Shown here in pieces: positions 34,413-44,669 of a stretch of 54,307 bases of DNA. Origin of the DNA: Hysterium pulicare CBS 123377. Lineage: Eukaryota > Ascomycota > Dothideomycetes > Hysteriales > Hysteriaceae. Both the position numbers and the translations under genes were made by a program. The DNA lies in contig AJFK01000205.1 of the NCBI GenBank assembly GCA_000467715.1, positions 1-54,307 on the forward strand, written 5' to 3'. Below the pieces are notes generated by a model. The model was not told the origin of the DNA, did no database searches, and saw nothing but the letters and a program-made list of their open reading frames with translations. How positions within the stretch are numbered: the stretch's first letter is position 1; every line of letters starts with the position of its first letter.

Positions 34413-34742
34413 GTAGGTATCTAAATACCTACATAGAGGAAAATCACATAACATAGAGGTGAATATATCTAATGGATGAATAGAAATATATATTCTAAAA
34501 ATAGAACTACATACCCAAAAATTAAAACTATATAACAGACATAGAATTATCAAAGCTAGGGTTAGAACTATGTAGCACAGATGTAAAACTAGGTATCTGA
34601 CCGTTAACGTAGATAAAATAGACATAGAATTATCTAATGTAGGCACAAAACTACCAAACGAAGACATAGAACTATCTAACATAACTCAAAACTACATAAG
34701 ATAAAAGTGCATAGCTAACGATACATAGGTAGATTCATGGAC
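34413..34742. repeat. AT-rich degenerate tandem repeat (~42-bp period) with a hairpin at its left edge
   Basis: The word AGACATAGAA(T/C)TATC recurs at 34537, 34620 and 34662, spaced 83 and 42 bp, which fits a ~42-bp unit made of two half-units (ATAGAACTATCTAA... and ...AAAACTAC). More diverged half-units fill the rest. A perfect hairpin, GTAGGTAT-ctaa-ATACCTAC, lies at 34413-34432. No coding potential. It may be a decayed minisatellite or old AT-rich insertion. Confidence 0.6.
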
Positions 34743-34938
34743 TGCATAGAATCGGTAACTGCTGTATGACATGCAAGTGCCTGGCCCTGGAGCATAGGTC
34801 GTTCACCAAAGTCTTTTCATCTTAAATTCGTCGGAAACTCTTCAGGCAAACGTTGAAACCCTCAATCCAGCAAATCCTCACATCTTCAACTCATCACTTG
34901 AACCTTCTCGATTCATCCTCTCAGCACAAACCTACGAA

Positions 34939-35449
34939 ATGGCTAATAAGAGTACACTCTCAGTTCCTATCCCTAAGGTGCCAACACCTGCAACGATGGA
35001 CTTACGACCGATCCCAGAAGGAGCAGAGTCGATTGTCATAGTTGACATAATCAGTAAGCCGCCTCACTTCCTTCTCCAACTAAACAATTCTCCATCCTGA
35101 CTCTTACCTAGACAAAGTTCGTGATCTGTACCCACACGTCGCCGCAAAGATAGTCGAGATCCGCGAATTCAAAGCCTCCGACGTCTTTCATGCAGTGATT
35201 CAGTACCGCAACCCTATCACCGTTGACACTCCCATCTGGCTTCGAGACTATGGGGATTGGTCCTTGCTGCTTGCTGGTGTCGGCGTGGACAGTGAACAGG
35301 ACGCGTTGGGAAATTTGCTGGGTTTGGTCAATGCGCAGATCTGGGTTAGAAACATTTGGGAAACGCAGGATGTGAGTCTTGCGTTGGACATGTCAAGAGG
35401 TGGAAATGGGGAGAGTCGGACTGGCGCATTTGGGTCGGGGAGTTTGTAG
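34939..35449 (+). CDS. Small hypothetical protein, two exons
   Basis: Exons 34939-35053 and 35112-35449 give 150 aa; the 58-bp intron (A|GTAAGC...CCTAG|AC) joins IVIVDII to NKVRDLYPHVAAKIVEI in phase. The right exon has ordered-looking sequence (EFKASDVFHAVIQYRNPITVDTPIWLRDYGDWSLLL, then LGNLLGLVNAQIWVRNIW) with alternating hydrophobic and charged positions, followed by a Gly/Ser-rich tail. No signal peptide, membrane helix or known motif is visible, and I do not recognise the family. The support for a real gene is the well-formed intron, the ATG after a CT-rich leader, and folded-type composition. It sits between the AT-rich repeat and a hypothetical gene on the same strand. Confidence 0.55.
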
Positions 35450-35906
35450 GCGTGGTAATTGGAGGATGTGATAGCCAGATGAAATTGTTTTGGTATTGAG
35501 GGAAACCATCAAAGTAGTTTCCGAGGAGAGAAACGGCCTTTGTGAAGTGCGGGATTTGTGATGGAGAGATCATGGATGGAAAGCGTTGATGATTCCGGGG
35601 ATGGCTCGTGAGAGTAAAAGGTTGTGATGGTGGTGACGAAGGGGCCAAACGTAACCCTTTGGAATCTTGAATCATGGAAAATAACATAACCAAATCCCTG
35701 ACTCGTGAAAGTCTTCAACCACCTCCCGCGACTCTCAGGCCCCAGGGACATGTTCACAACTGAATGTAGGCTGGAGGTGCAAACAAGCAATGTAATCCGG
35801 AGATTACACTTTTGCCTTCTAAGGTAATACTGGAGTCGACGCGGAGCTCACGCGTTTCTTTTCTCACCATCACCCCTCACACTTTCTTCACTCGACCACT
35901 CTCGCA
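35450..35906. other. Intergenic stretch between two hypothetical genes
   Basis: These 457 bp hold only chance antisense ORFs and the promoter of the 321-aa gene, ending in a pyrimidine-rich leader. Confidence 0.45.
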
Positions 35907-36872
35907 ATGGCAGGCAAATACGTTCCTCCAGCGCTTCGAAGGAAGCAAGAATCTTCATCCGAAGTTGCAAGATCTTCCTCCGTGCAAAAGAGCAGCTATC
36001 TTCAACCATCCCAAAGTAACAGCCAACCCGGACGCGCTTATGATCCCACACGCCATTCCCAACCCCAATCACCAGATGATCCCAACCTATACACCCAACG
36101 CGAAATCTACGAACACTTTTGGAAGAATGCGCAGAGCTCATCCGAACGCAAACACAGCGCCACGTTACACGGCTCGGCTGAGAATCCTGACACTCTTGCG
36201 TTCGTAATGCTCTTTCACGGCGCGAATCCCAAGTGGGCTTCCGATCACACTATTTTCGTGAAATCGAACTTAGATCTCTTACCTGCCACTAAGAAGCCAG
36301 AAGCTGCGACTACAAATACAATACCTTCCTCAACTCTTGCCAGCAATGACGAGAACCTGAATCCCTCCCCACCTGCGTCCTCTACCACTTCACTTTCAGA
36401 AAGCTTTCCAAAGCCCTATAAACCCTTCGCCGTCTTCGACCAACCATCCCGAGGTCACAAAGATTCCAACTTCCGCTTCATAGGCTTCTTCAAGATCTCC
36501 CGTCTCGAATTTCTCGAACCGCGCAGCGAAGCCTTGGTCCGTATGCTCCAGAAGAAGTGGGAGGTTGTGGATAGGTACGGCAATGTGAAGCAGCGGACAA
36601 GGGATAAGAAAGGATGGGAGGAGAGTATGGGGTACAAATGGGCGGTTGTTAAGATGGAGCTTGATGAGGAGGAGACGAAGAGGAAGGGTGAACTGGATAT
36701 TGAGAGGATCGAGGAGGAGGATGGGGTCGATGATGGGAAGGCGAGGAAGAGTGTTAATGAGCTTCTCCAGGAGATGAGACTGGGGAAGTCCGGGAAGGAT
36801 GCTGAAAATGCTCCAAACAGTGGGAAAGACGGCGAGGCAAAGGCTCCTAAAGGACAAGCTGATAAGGATTGA
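35907..36872 (+). CDS. Conserved-looking hypothetical fungal protein, 321 aa
   Basis: An intronless gene. The N-terminus MAGKYVPPALRRK contains YVPPALR, similar to the YVPPHLR/YIPPHLR motif of Ded1/DDX3 and other RNA-related proteins (resemblance only). A Ser-rich linker follows, then an ordered block: YTQREIYEHFWKN, ATLHGSAENPDTLAFVMLFHGANPKWASDHTIFVKSNLDLLP. After a second Ser/Pro linker comes another block (YKPFAVFDQPSRG, FRFIGFFKISRLEFLEPRSEALVRMLQKKWEV). The last ~80 residues are a charged helix with a Lys/Gly tail. No catalytic motif or targeting signal is visible. The two ordered blocks split by linkers suggest one composite domain. I do not know its function; an RNA-linked role is a weak guess from the first motif. 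Confidence 0.72.
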   Translation: MAGKYVPPALRRKQESSSEVARSSSVQKSSYLQPSQSNSQPGRAYDPTRHSQPQSPDDPNLYTQREIYEHFWKNAQSSSERKHSATLHGSAENPDTLAFVMLFHGANPKWASDHTIFVKSNLDLLPATKKPEAATTNTIPSSTLASNDENLNPSPPASSTTSLSESFPKPYKPFAVFDQPSRGHKDSNFRFIGFFKISRLEFLEPRSEALVRMLQKKWEVVDRYGNVKQRTRDKKGWEESMGYKWAVVKMELDEEETKRKGELDIERIEEEDGVDDGKARKSVNELLQEMRLGKSGKDAENAPNSGKDGEAKAPKGQADKD

Positions 36873-37308
36873 ATATTCATCGCTCACAATTCACTAGGAC
36901 TTATGGAGGAAGAGTGGGACTTCAGCGCCAAACTGCGTCACATGCGAAGCATAATGCGTGTTTATAAGGAGAGCTTTTGAAGGTAAGTCGCTCCCTTGCG
37001 CCTTCACTAATTCCTAGTCAACCAAACCCACACGAATGTGCCAGGATAAAGACAAAACTAGGCAATTTAATGCTGGCAGATGGATTTTTCTCACATGATG
37101 CAATCCTAATCTGGAAGATACAAGATATCCACCGAGCATTGCGGCTTAAGTTTATAGAGCACAGAAAAGTTCGTTTCAGTAGATGATTCAATTGTGCTAC
37201 TTAAGACTATAAATTACATTCGAGACATGATAGTGAAAACAAAGGAAACAAGTCGTGATATCTTTTTCTCGTCTCCTGATTCATCATCGCTCATCCTTCA
37301 ATTCTCGT

Positions 37309-38250
37309 TCAAGCACCGACGGACAAAGATGGCAACACCTGGCTCCAATGATAGTTGGCAGGTTCCGCGGGCTCGACAACAGTCCACGAAGATGCAGAGC
37401 TCACAGATGAAGGAGTTCGAGATGCGGATGAGCCCGCAGTCGGTCGCGGCTTAGTATACATCTCCTCTTCCTCCTCAGATGGCTCTTCATAAGTGCCATT
37501 CAGAGATGGCAGGGACTGAGCCCACGTGAAGCTAGCTTGAGGAGTTTTCTCGGCTGCGGAAGTTTCTTCTTCTTCATGGGCCTCTTCTTCCTGGTTGATG
37601 ATCTGACTCCATCGGTAGTTCGCTGGTGTCTCGGGCTCGACGACGAATTTACGCTTGAACATGATCTTTTCGGCTTTGGGTGGCTGTACAACAGCATCGT
37701 AGTCGTGCTCGGAGGAGTTGGAGAGAGTTTGGCTGAAGAGGTAGTAGCCTTGTGCTGATGATCGACGGGCGTATTCATAATCAGCGTTGGGGACAGAGAG
37801 CTCAGCATCCTCGGCCTTAGGCTTGGAAGTCGGTTCAACGACCTCTACCGCATTGGATAGTTCGTCCTCGGTATACATGTCGAAGACAGAAGCGCGACGG
37901 ACGGGATTGGCTTGGACTTGAAGCTCGTCATCTGAGTACAAGTCGAAGGCTGAAGCGCGACGGTGGGGGTTGAACGGGACTTTGAATGGAGCCACTTGGG
38001 GTGCGATTTCGATGTCATCGGAGGTGGACATCGATGGTAGGCATTGGCTCCAGAGGAAGTTTGCTTGGCGAGCCATGGTATTGTTGAACTCAGTGGAAGA
38101 AGGGGAGGACTCAGGCTTCTGGACCTTTACGGACTCTGTGGTAGAAGTGGCGGGAGCTTGGGCTTCCATGTGGCCTTTGATGAAGTTGGCTTGTCGGACC
38201 ATGTCGTTGGCGAAGAGGGCGAAGGAGTCGTTTTCGTTGTAGAAAGACAT
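37309..38250 (-). CDS. Disordered hypothetical protein with repeated WSQxLPS motif
   Basis: A single-exon gene of 313 aa. A short hydrophobic motif of the form (A)N(Y/F)xWSQxLPSL recurs in an otherwise polar chain: ANFLWSQCLPSM (~63-74), YYLFSQTLSN (~169-178), ANYRWSQIIN (~210-219), ASFTWAQSLPSL (~239-250) and ANYHWSQVLPSL near the C-terminus (~298-309); RQANF also occurs at ~19-23. A second repeat, RRASxFDxYxxDEL, occurs at ~98-110 and ~119-131 and contains RRxS, a possible basophilic kinase site. Between the repeats the chain is rich in Glu, Ser and Pro. No enzyme domain, signal peptide or membrane helix. Repeated short hydrophobic motifs in a disordered scaffold suggest multivalent partner binding (inference). 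A TATAAAG lies on the coding strand ~140 bp upstream. Confidence 0.75.
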   Translation of the reverse strand: MSFYNENDSFALFANDMVRQANFIKGHMEAQAPATSTTESVKVQKPESSPSSTEFNNTMARQANFLWSQCLPSMSTSDDIEIAPQVAPFKVPFNPHRRASAFDLYSDDELQVQANPVRRASVFDMYTEDELSNAVEVVEPTSKPKAEDAELSVPNADYEYARRSSAQGYYLFSQTLSNSSEHDYDAVVQPPKAEKIMFKRKFVVEPETPANYRWSQIINQEEEAHEEEETSAAEKTPQASFTWAQSLPSLNGTYEEPSEEEEEMYTKPRPTAGSSASRTPSSVSSASSWTVVEPAEPANYHWSQVLPSLSVGA

Positions 38251-38387
38251 GGTGATGATTGATTGGTTGATTGATTGAGCTGGATAGTGGAAAGTAATTG
38301 AAGGCTGAAGATGAAGATGTTGTATTGGATGATTGTAGAGTTGATTGATGCTGATGATGATGCATTTCCAAAGGGCCTCACGACACC

Positions 38388-38393
38388 TTTATA
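38388..38393 (-). promoter_or_regulatory. TATA box of the WSQ-repeat protein gene
   Basis: TATAAA (minus strand), followed by GG, lies ~138 nt before the ATG of the WSQ-repeat protein, which starts after a long leader. Confidence 0.45.
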
Positions 38394-39251
38394 CATATCA
38401 GCGAGAACATGCGGACGCGAAAGCAAGAGGCCGCAGTCCGGGGTCGGTCGCTCATGTCCGCTGAAAAGAGGGGAAGCTGAACACAGCATTTCCTTCTAGA
38501 AAAGCGGTAGAAAACAAGTTGGGTGTCAGATTGGATGTCTGGAATTGTAAGGACTATCAGGCGTGTTGGAGCGTCTTCGTACGGACCCGAGTTGATATCA
38601 CTCCGGACGGCCTTTTGTTGCGGAAGTGCAAGCATCCACCGACTTTCCGATGCGTGACTAAGCTGTAGGGTGGGCGTGGTGTTCACAAAGCGAAACCATC
38701 AATCTTCCGATCGCCGACTTCACGATTTGCTTTCGCACCCGACACACGTCACAACTGTTTTTGGCCTTTCGGACCCTGATCCTCGACGTGTTCTGGCCTT
38801 GTTCCCAATATTGATCGTCAAGCCAACATGGCGCAGCCTGTTCTCGCCGCGGACTTGGCCGACATAAGCCTTCTCCATGACGAAGTCCGCTCGTTCGAGA
38901 CGGGTACGATTGAGGTTACGTGTCGGACAAACGATAACCACATTTCTCGGAGGCTTTTGGAGATCTTTCTTTGATACGTTGATTCAGTGTCTAGACTCTG
39001 TAGCTTTGAAGTGTGGAAGCGGAAGGTCGATGGGCCAAGAGTTCTCTCGACCGAGAAACCACGTGGAGATATATAGTGTTGGTAAGCCCTGCTAGCTAAG
39101 ATTGACATCTATACAGGACATTTGGGAACAAGACGAACCGGACACGCCGTGGTGACTTATCACAGTGCATTTGTCCACACATGTGTGACGTTGGGTCTAC
39201 GTAATGAAAAGCTTCAAAGTGCTTCCTATTGACGTTGAGGCCGTGCTTTGA

Positions 39252-39279
39252 AAATCTGAAATCTGGAATCTGGAATCTG
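39252..39279. repeat. Heptanucleotide tandem repeat (A/G)AATCTG, four copies
   Basis: Four adjacent 7-bp units: AAATCTG twice, then GAATCTG twice, followed by GAATT. No coding role. Confidence 0.7.
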
Positions 39280-40230
39280 GAATTATGATCCGAGCACCCC
39301 GCTGAAATGCCGTGATCTTAACTCAGGAGAGATTGACGCTTTACTGCAGGTACCGGCATAGAGCTACTTCGGAGTCCATGTGAACGATTCTTCTCGTGGG
39401 CTGCTCAAGAGCGGTTCTGAAAGCATAGCGTACGGTGCCTGCAGCAGTATCACATGAATTGTCAGACCATAATCGACAGAGGGCTTTGAATCGTGGTTGG
39501 CGTCCCGAATGCTTCGCGAGCCCTCGAAACCCCTGTCGTGTTGGCTGAATATCATGAGATGCATCCGTGCCTTCATGCTATCCTAGCTCCGTGCACCTGC
39601 ATGAACTTTATTCTCTAGCGATCTGACCGAGACGATTGATGACTACACCTTCTTTTCACCTCCGACGGAACGCCGAGCCGTAGCTCTGCTAATCTTAAGA
39701 TTTTAGGCACGGAGAATCTTACAGTCTCTGCTATGTATCTAGAGTATCTAATTTGCTGATCTTACAGAAATTACTACCTAGCGTAGTAATCTTCGATTAG
39801 TTGATCAACATTGTATTGCCCTTGGTGTTCCACCGGACGTGAAAAGATGGTGTAAGATGTTCCCAACAGATCCCAGGTTAGACATCCAAATCCCTCATTC
39901 GGCCGCTCAATCTTCGAAGAAGCCTACTCATGTCGACGGAAGTGAAGCGTTGGCCTGTATCTAGAACCCTTCTTTTCTTTGAGACGATAATCTTAAGGCT
40001 AGAGAAGGTGGCCTGTCTTTTCATATTATATTTTATTGGGGAAACCAACAGTGGAAACCGGTCGCCCTTAGCGTATATCAAATTACGATCTTGCAATAGT
40101 GATTTCGTGGTTAAGGTTATGCCGATGCAATCTCCGCGGACGAGAGTATAAAGGCTCACCTTGCCCGCAGCCCTTCATGTGTCCAGTTTCTGTTCTTCAC
40201 CTTTTTCATAGCGTTATGTTCGTTAGTCCT

Positions 40231-40480
40231 GTCTCTCTGGTTCTCAACCTGGATCACAGAGCTCAGGCCCTTCTTCTTGGCATGCGGCGTGTTATGATCC
40301 TCCAATATTTGTTTTGTGACATAAAGTCATCTCCTTGTGGTCCTCAGTAGCTTTCTATATCTTACGTTCTTCGAAATTTTCATCACTTTCCAGTCTTCAA
40401 AGAATTTTGCTTCTACAATTTGTCTCTCTGGTTCTCAGCACCGACCAAACAAGCTCAGGCCTTTCTTGCCACCCCGAGCG
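40231..40480. repeat. Diverged direct duplication, offset ~191 bp
   Basis: GTCTCTCTGGTTCTCA occurs at 40231 and again at 40422, and each copy is followed after similar spacing by GCTCAGGCC(C/T)TTCTT. Between the matching words the copies differ strongly. This fits an old tandem duplication of non-coding DNA. Confidence 0.5.
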
Positions 40481-41285
40481 ACCAGCAAACACGCTTATCT
40501 TGCACATCTAGCCAAAGCCGATGTCCCTCTACTACCAGATGACTCTTCAGCGCACAGGACAAAACTCGAATTGGGCCCTCCGATATCGGCAATCTGTCTT
40601 CAACGCGCATCACGGACATATCTCCTAACTTATGTCTGCCCTCTGTATCATATGTGCACACTACTATATTAGCCTAGAGTCCTCTTTATTCCGTATTCTT
40701 CATAGGGGTTTAGCCTAGGAACGTATATCTAGTCACCGTCGTTCGTGTTAAGAGCATACCACTCTTCCGGTGGCGAACTGGACTTCACAAGTGTCCCAAA
40801 GTTCAACTGTACCGTGCCCTCCGCTAGGACCTTTGAATAGCGTCCCATACTTATGACCTGAGCCCTTAGCTTGAGTACCATGATTTCTTTTCGCACAGGC
40901 CTCCTCCAGCATAACAAAAAGGAGCCAGAGCCCCCTCGATTTTTCTTTTTCTCTTCACCTCACTTCTAGCACACTGTGTAGTAGCTATCACTTTACTTTT
41001 CATACACAGAATTGCAACAAGTAAGAACCTCTTACAGCTCATTACACAAACAATACAAAGTACGTAACTTCTACCCCCTCAGATAACATTCCCTGCACCT
41101 CGTCGCGCCTGATTCTATCGTTCTCGTTGTTCCCACAGCCCAATTTGCTTCCCGACCGCGCCCTCTCAGCGCTTCACACATCATCCCAACGCCCAATCCA
41201 CATTCACGTCGCACCTCCAGCGTTCTTCAATCCCTTTCCCAGAACTCAATCACTAATTATTCTAGGCTATTCACAGCTAAACAAA

Positions 41286-42049
41286 ATGTCTCGCAGACAT
41301 TCAAAACGTGGTCGCAAGGGTTACCTGAAATTCAACGTCTGATCCTTCAACTCCCTTCCCGCAGCTCAAACATGCTAACACGCAACAGATGGCGGAGGAG
41401 AAATGGAAGACTTACAAAAAGTCTTCTCATGAAAGATGGATTTACCTCGATAATTCCGAAGGTAATGTAGTAACTGACCGCATGAAGGCTAACGTGATCT
41501 CTCAGTTAATTTTAGGGAAGAAAAAATTTAATTGGTTCAAGGCAAGGGAGGCAAAGAGGAAATACGCCTATAAGAGAGAGGTCATTCTGCCAAAGAGAAG
41601 GAGAGATGGCCCAGGTAAGTCCCCCCTTAACGTATATGCTAACTCGGAGGATATTAAGGTGGTGACCCAGGGGGTCCGAATAGGTACGTCCACGTTTTCT
41701 TTACCCCATATGCCCCTTGTATATATTTTTCCGTTTCGTCCGTCTCCTGTTGCGCGTTTTCGTTGGTTTTTATTTTTCCTTTTCCCCTTTTTATGTTTTT
41801 GCTTTCTTATATAAAATAAAATATAAAACATTACAAAAACATCTAATAGTTCTGGCTTTGGTGGTTTAGCTACTAGGCTCCTGGGAAGTTGAGGAAGAGG
41901 TGGACCCCAGCGATCGAGTTCGCACCTCTACGTGGTGCCGGGGATTAATAGCCCTTACGGGTGAAGCTAGGACGAACTCATGGAAGGTAGGCGGTGGTGT
42001 TGAAGATGGTGATGAGAAGGCTGGGCGGTTCGATGGTATAGATAGATAG
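41286..42049 (+). CDS. Small basic hypothetical protein, three exons (tentative)
   Basis: Exons 41286-41336, 41389-41614 and 41877-42049 give 149 aa. Intron 1 (52 bp) has a classic GCTAAC branch site before CAACAG; intron 2 (262 bp) runs from GTAAGT to a TTTAGCTACTAG acceptor and is AT- and T-rich. The protein opens MSRRHSKRGRKGYLKFN, continues MAEEKWKTYKKSSHERWIYL and ANVISQLILGKKKFNWF, then a Lys/Arg-rich helix and an acidic-to-neutral end (SWEVEEEVDPSDRVRTSTW...). The strongly basic first two exons would suit a nuclear or nucleic-acid-binding protein, but there is no known domain. Intron 1 is convincing; the third exon is not certain, and a further exon may lie near 42154-42225 (IPTGSRVLGVEARGRRS-like frame before a GTACGG donor). 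Confidence 0.45.
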
Positions 42050-43491
42050 GACGAATGATATCTCCCTTTTCTACATGCGCTTCACTACTGATTGACTAAG
42101 TGCCTTGCCATTGCTATAGCCAGTGTGCTAACATCTTACAAGTGCTCCATACAGATTCCAACTGGTAGTCGTGTGCTTGGTGTTGAGGCTCGCGGTCGGC
42201 GCTCAAAGACCCGCCATTTGGGCAGGTACGGGCGGTGACTTGGCCTAGCTATCCAGGACAGCCCGCAGATACCTAACCTCCATGCTTTAGCCTTCAGCTT
42301 TCGCAATCCGCGTGCCACTACCTCGTTCAATACTATCTCATGGACCGGCCTTCGAAGCGTTTCGTCCCATACCTCGACGCCCTCTCACAGCCCCCAGGCC
42401 GCTGCGCCAGTCCAACTCCAGGATACTCCTTCGGCCTCCGCGACATACACCCTCACCGCAAGCTAACACCACTCTACAAAGCAGCCTCACTCCTCCTTCA
42501 ATACCTCTCTTCGACATACAGAATGAGCGGTTCTCGTCACACAGTTCTTGGAGCTCGTTCATTCGCATCGCGATCCATCACTGCTGTCTCTTCATCCCCA
42601 CGGCTAGAGAAGTAGCCGAATCTCTAGCAAAGCCGGCATACCCAACCTCATGGAATCAAGAACAACCCATAGGGCTTTCCTCCAATCTGTATCATACATC
42701 CAATGATCTCATTACTACTAAGAGCACCACACTCCGAAGGAGTCCCACAATACCACCCAATAAATATTTAGGTATGTATACAAGCCACGGCTAGCCCTGA
42801 CGAGCGTGGTATTATCTTCCACACATTGGTGGACTCCAATGTGCCATCGCTCTCCACGTCTCCGTTCCATGAAGTCGCCTGAAGGCGGAGTTCCTGTGCT
42901 TAAAGCCATCCGAGCGGCTCGAATACCTGCCGACCCGACAAATATTTACAATATCTCCAATATTCTTTCTGTTTATGAGGCTGTGGTCTTATAGGAGTGG
43001 ATTTGCAAATACGACTGAGCCTGGTGCTTGCTGAGAAGGGATGGGATCATATGTGAATTTCAGAAGCGCGACTGGGCCCACGAATGAATGAAGATAAAAG
43101 GGAAGAAACGGAGGATGTCAGATAGAAAGATAGTTCCGTGATGAGCTCGGCGATGGGCCTGTTCCATTTCAAATAAATGGTGGTTCTTGTGTAAGAGTGA
43201 GCAGATATTAGGTATAAAAGCCCAGTGTTGGATAATTAAGTTAAACAAATTAGAGCGGATATAAACTGTCCAAGTAAACGAGTCTGACTTCAAAGTCTGC
43301 CTTATTCTCTTCGTCCGCACCTCTTCCAACCCGCTGCATCCGTCTTGAAGCTCTTCAGTCCACTGTCACCCACCGAAAGCCTTTTTCTCTCCACCCGTCC
43401 AGAGCCTCGCTCGTTCAGTTCATTTCCTTACTACCACAATACTGCCTCCATCCCCTCCATTGCACTCGCATCCTCGTCACTCGCATCCTCG
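42050..43491. other. Stretch (~1.4 kb) without a supported gene
   Basis: Two overlapping plus-strand ORFs (42312-42794 and 42340-42615) and antisense ORFs are Pro/Ser/Arg-rich with no motif and no clear splice joins. An exon-like frame at ~42154-42225 is mentioned with the preceding gene. Nothing else is seen. Confidence 0.45.
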
Positions 43492-43505
43492 TCACTCGCA
43501 TCCCA
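43464..43505. repeat. 15-bp tandem repeat ACTCGCATCCTCGTC, ~2.7 copies
   Basis: Two perfect 15-bp units followed by a partial third unit (ACTCGCATCCCAGTG). It straddles the stop codon of the Ser/Thr-rich gene on the minus strand. Confidence 0.8.
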
Positions 43506-44568
43506 GTGCCGACGTCCCTATCCCAGAATCCAGCGATTCCAAACTCCCCGCCCCAATTCTCATCCCAACATCTTCGGCATCATCCCCATTCTCCTTCTCC
43601 TTCCCCTTTCCCTTTCCCCTCCCCCCCTTCTCACAAATAACAGAGACGTAGCTACCTCTCGGCGGCGTATGCACCGGTTTACTCCACACTTCTTTGTCTC
43701 GATCCTCTTGAAAATTAAATGGAAAACAGTCTCGAGGGCGATGATCGTAACTTTGTTTTAAAATCGGAGAGTTGGGATGTGGGACGGGTTGGACGTGGTG
43801 GGATTCTAGCGCTAAGAGGAGTGTGGAGAGGTTTATGGTGAATTTGGGCGGTGGTGCTGAAGCAGAGGTTGATGGTTCAAGTTCAGGTTTCGCGTTTTCT
43901 GCAAGTGTAGAGGGTGGATTGAGTTGGACTGGTATACGCGGAGATGGATCTACAAGAACTGCAAGAGGAGAAGGAGGAGTGGTGGTCGCGGGTGGGAAAG
44001 AAAGCGCGGAATGATAAGTATCAGACGTCGAAACCGTGGTCCAACTCTTCCGACTGGGCGAAGAAGCTTCTTGCTCTTTGTGTTTTGCGGGAGTGGATGT
44101 CGAGGCGAAAAGACCCGGCCCGATACTACGGAGAGTGGAGTGTGAAAAAGCGCTTGGACGGGAGACTGGTATTCCCGGTCCTCCAGAGCGAGTCTCTCTT
44201 TTAGTTGCAGTCCTTCCTTGCCGCTTTTTCTTCATCTTCGCAGGGCTGATTGGCACTTCACTGTGAACATCGACCTCAGCACTGCCTTTCCGAGTTGACG
44301 CAGACTTGGTGGCTGGATAAGAATCTATTTTCCTGGGTGCGGTTGAGCCGCAGCCGGTAGCTGTTCCATGTCCTTTCACTTGTCCCGTTGCATCCTGGGA
44401 ATCAGGAGTGGAAGTATCATTACTCGCAACACTGGCTCTTCTCTCCTTTTCCCCTGATGCTTTGGCTTCTGCTTTTGATTTGCCGTTTGTTGTGGATCGC
44501 GCGCCGGCGTTGTGGATGAGTACGCTGGTGGGGACGAGCCCAGAGATCGGGAGTCGGTTGCTGTACAT
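43492..44568 (-). CDS. Disordered Ser/Thr/Pro-rich hypothetical protein
   Basis: A 358-aa single-exon gene. The frame is open to an upstream ATG at 44793, but a TATA element within a perfect palindrome at 44670-44687 lies inside that extension, so I chose the ATG at 44568 (MYSNRLPISGL), ~105 nt after it. The protein is almost wholly low complexity: Ser/Thr/Pro-rich stretches, basic patches (PAKMKKKRQGRTATKRETR, a plausible nuclear signal), one more ordered segment (FTINLSTLLLALESHHVQ), PPRGSYVSVICEKGG, and a Gly/Lys/Glu run (GRGKGKGKEKENGDD). No known domain. The composition suggests a regulatory or scaffold protein; the function cannot be read. The 3' end carries a 15-bp tandem repeat, so its C-terminal length may vary between strains. 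Confidence 0.6.
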   Translation of the reverse strand: MYSNRLPISGLVPTSVLIHNAGARSTTNGKSKAEAKASGEKERRASVASNDTSTPDSQDATGQVKGHGTATGCGSTAPRKIDSYPATKSASTRKGSAEVDVHSEVPISPAKMKKKRQGRTATKRETRSGGPGIPVSRPSAFSHSTLRSIGPGLFASTSTPAKHKEQEASSPSRKSWTTVSTSDTYHSALSFPPATTTPPSPLAVLVDPSPRIPVQLNPPSTLAENAKPELEPSTSASAPPPKFTINLSTLLLALESHHVQPVPHPNSPILKQSYDHRPRDCFPFNFQEDRDKEVWSKPVHTPPRGSYVSVICEKGGRGKGKGKEKENGDDAEDVGMRIGAGSLESLDSGIGTSALGCE

Positions 44569-44669
44569 TATTGACGTTCGGAAAAAATTGCGGAGGCTGG
44601 TGTCGGATTTGCTTGTAGAGGTGGATGGCGATGAGAGGCGATGAGGGCTTGGAGGGTATGGGTGAAGAC

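Larger units (their letters stand above)
38394..41285. other. Long stretch (~2.9 kb) without a supported gene
   Basis: Both strands hold only ORFs under ~111 codons without recognisable motifs or convincing splice joins. Visible structure: a 7-bp tandem repeat near 39252-39279, AT-rich DNA around 39680-39840, and a diverged ~191-bp direct duplication near 40.2-40.5 kb. No tRNA, rRNA or transposon domain is seen. Confidence 0.5.

Noticed and set aside
35054-35111. Single-exon reading of the 150-aa gene starting near 35195
   Set aside because: The intron with GTAAGC and CCTAG in correct phase gives a better-formed start at 34939.
39878-40159. 93-codon minus-strand ORF with Lys/Arg-rich sequence
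   Set aside because: No recognisable domain and no promoter or intron evidence; kept as non-coding.
42312-42794. 160-codon Pro/Ser-rich ORF and the overlapping 42340-42615 ORF
   Set aside because: No motif, overlapping alternatives in several frames, and no convincing splice partners.
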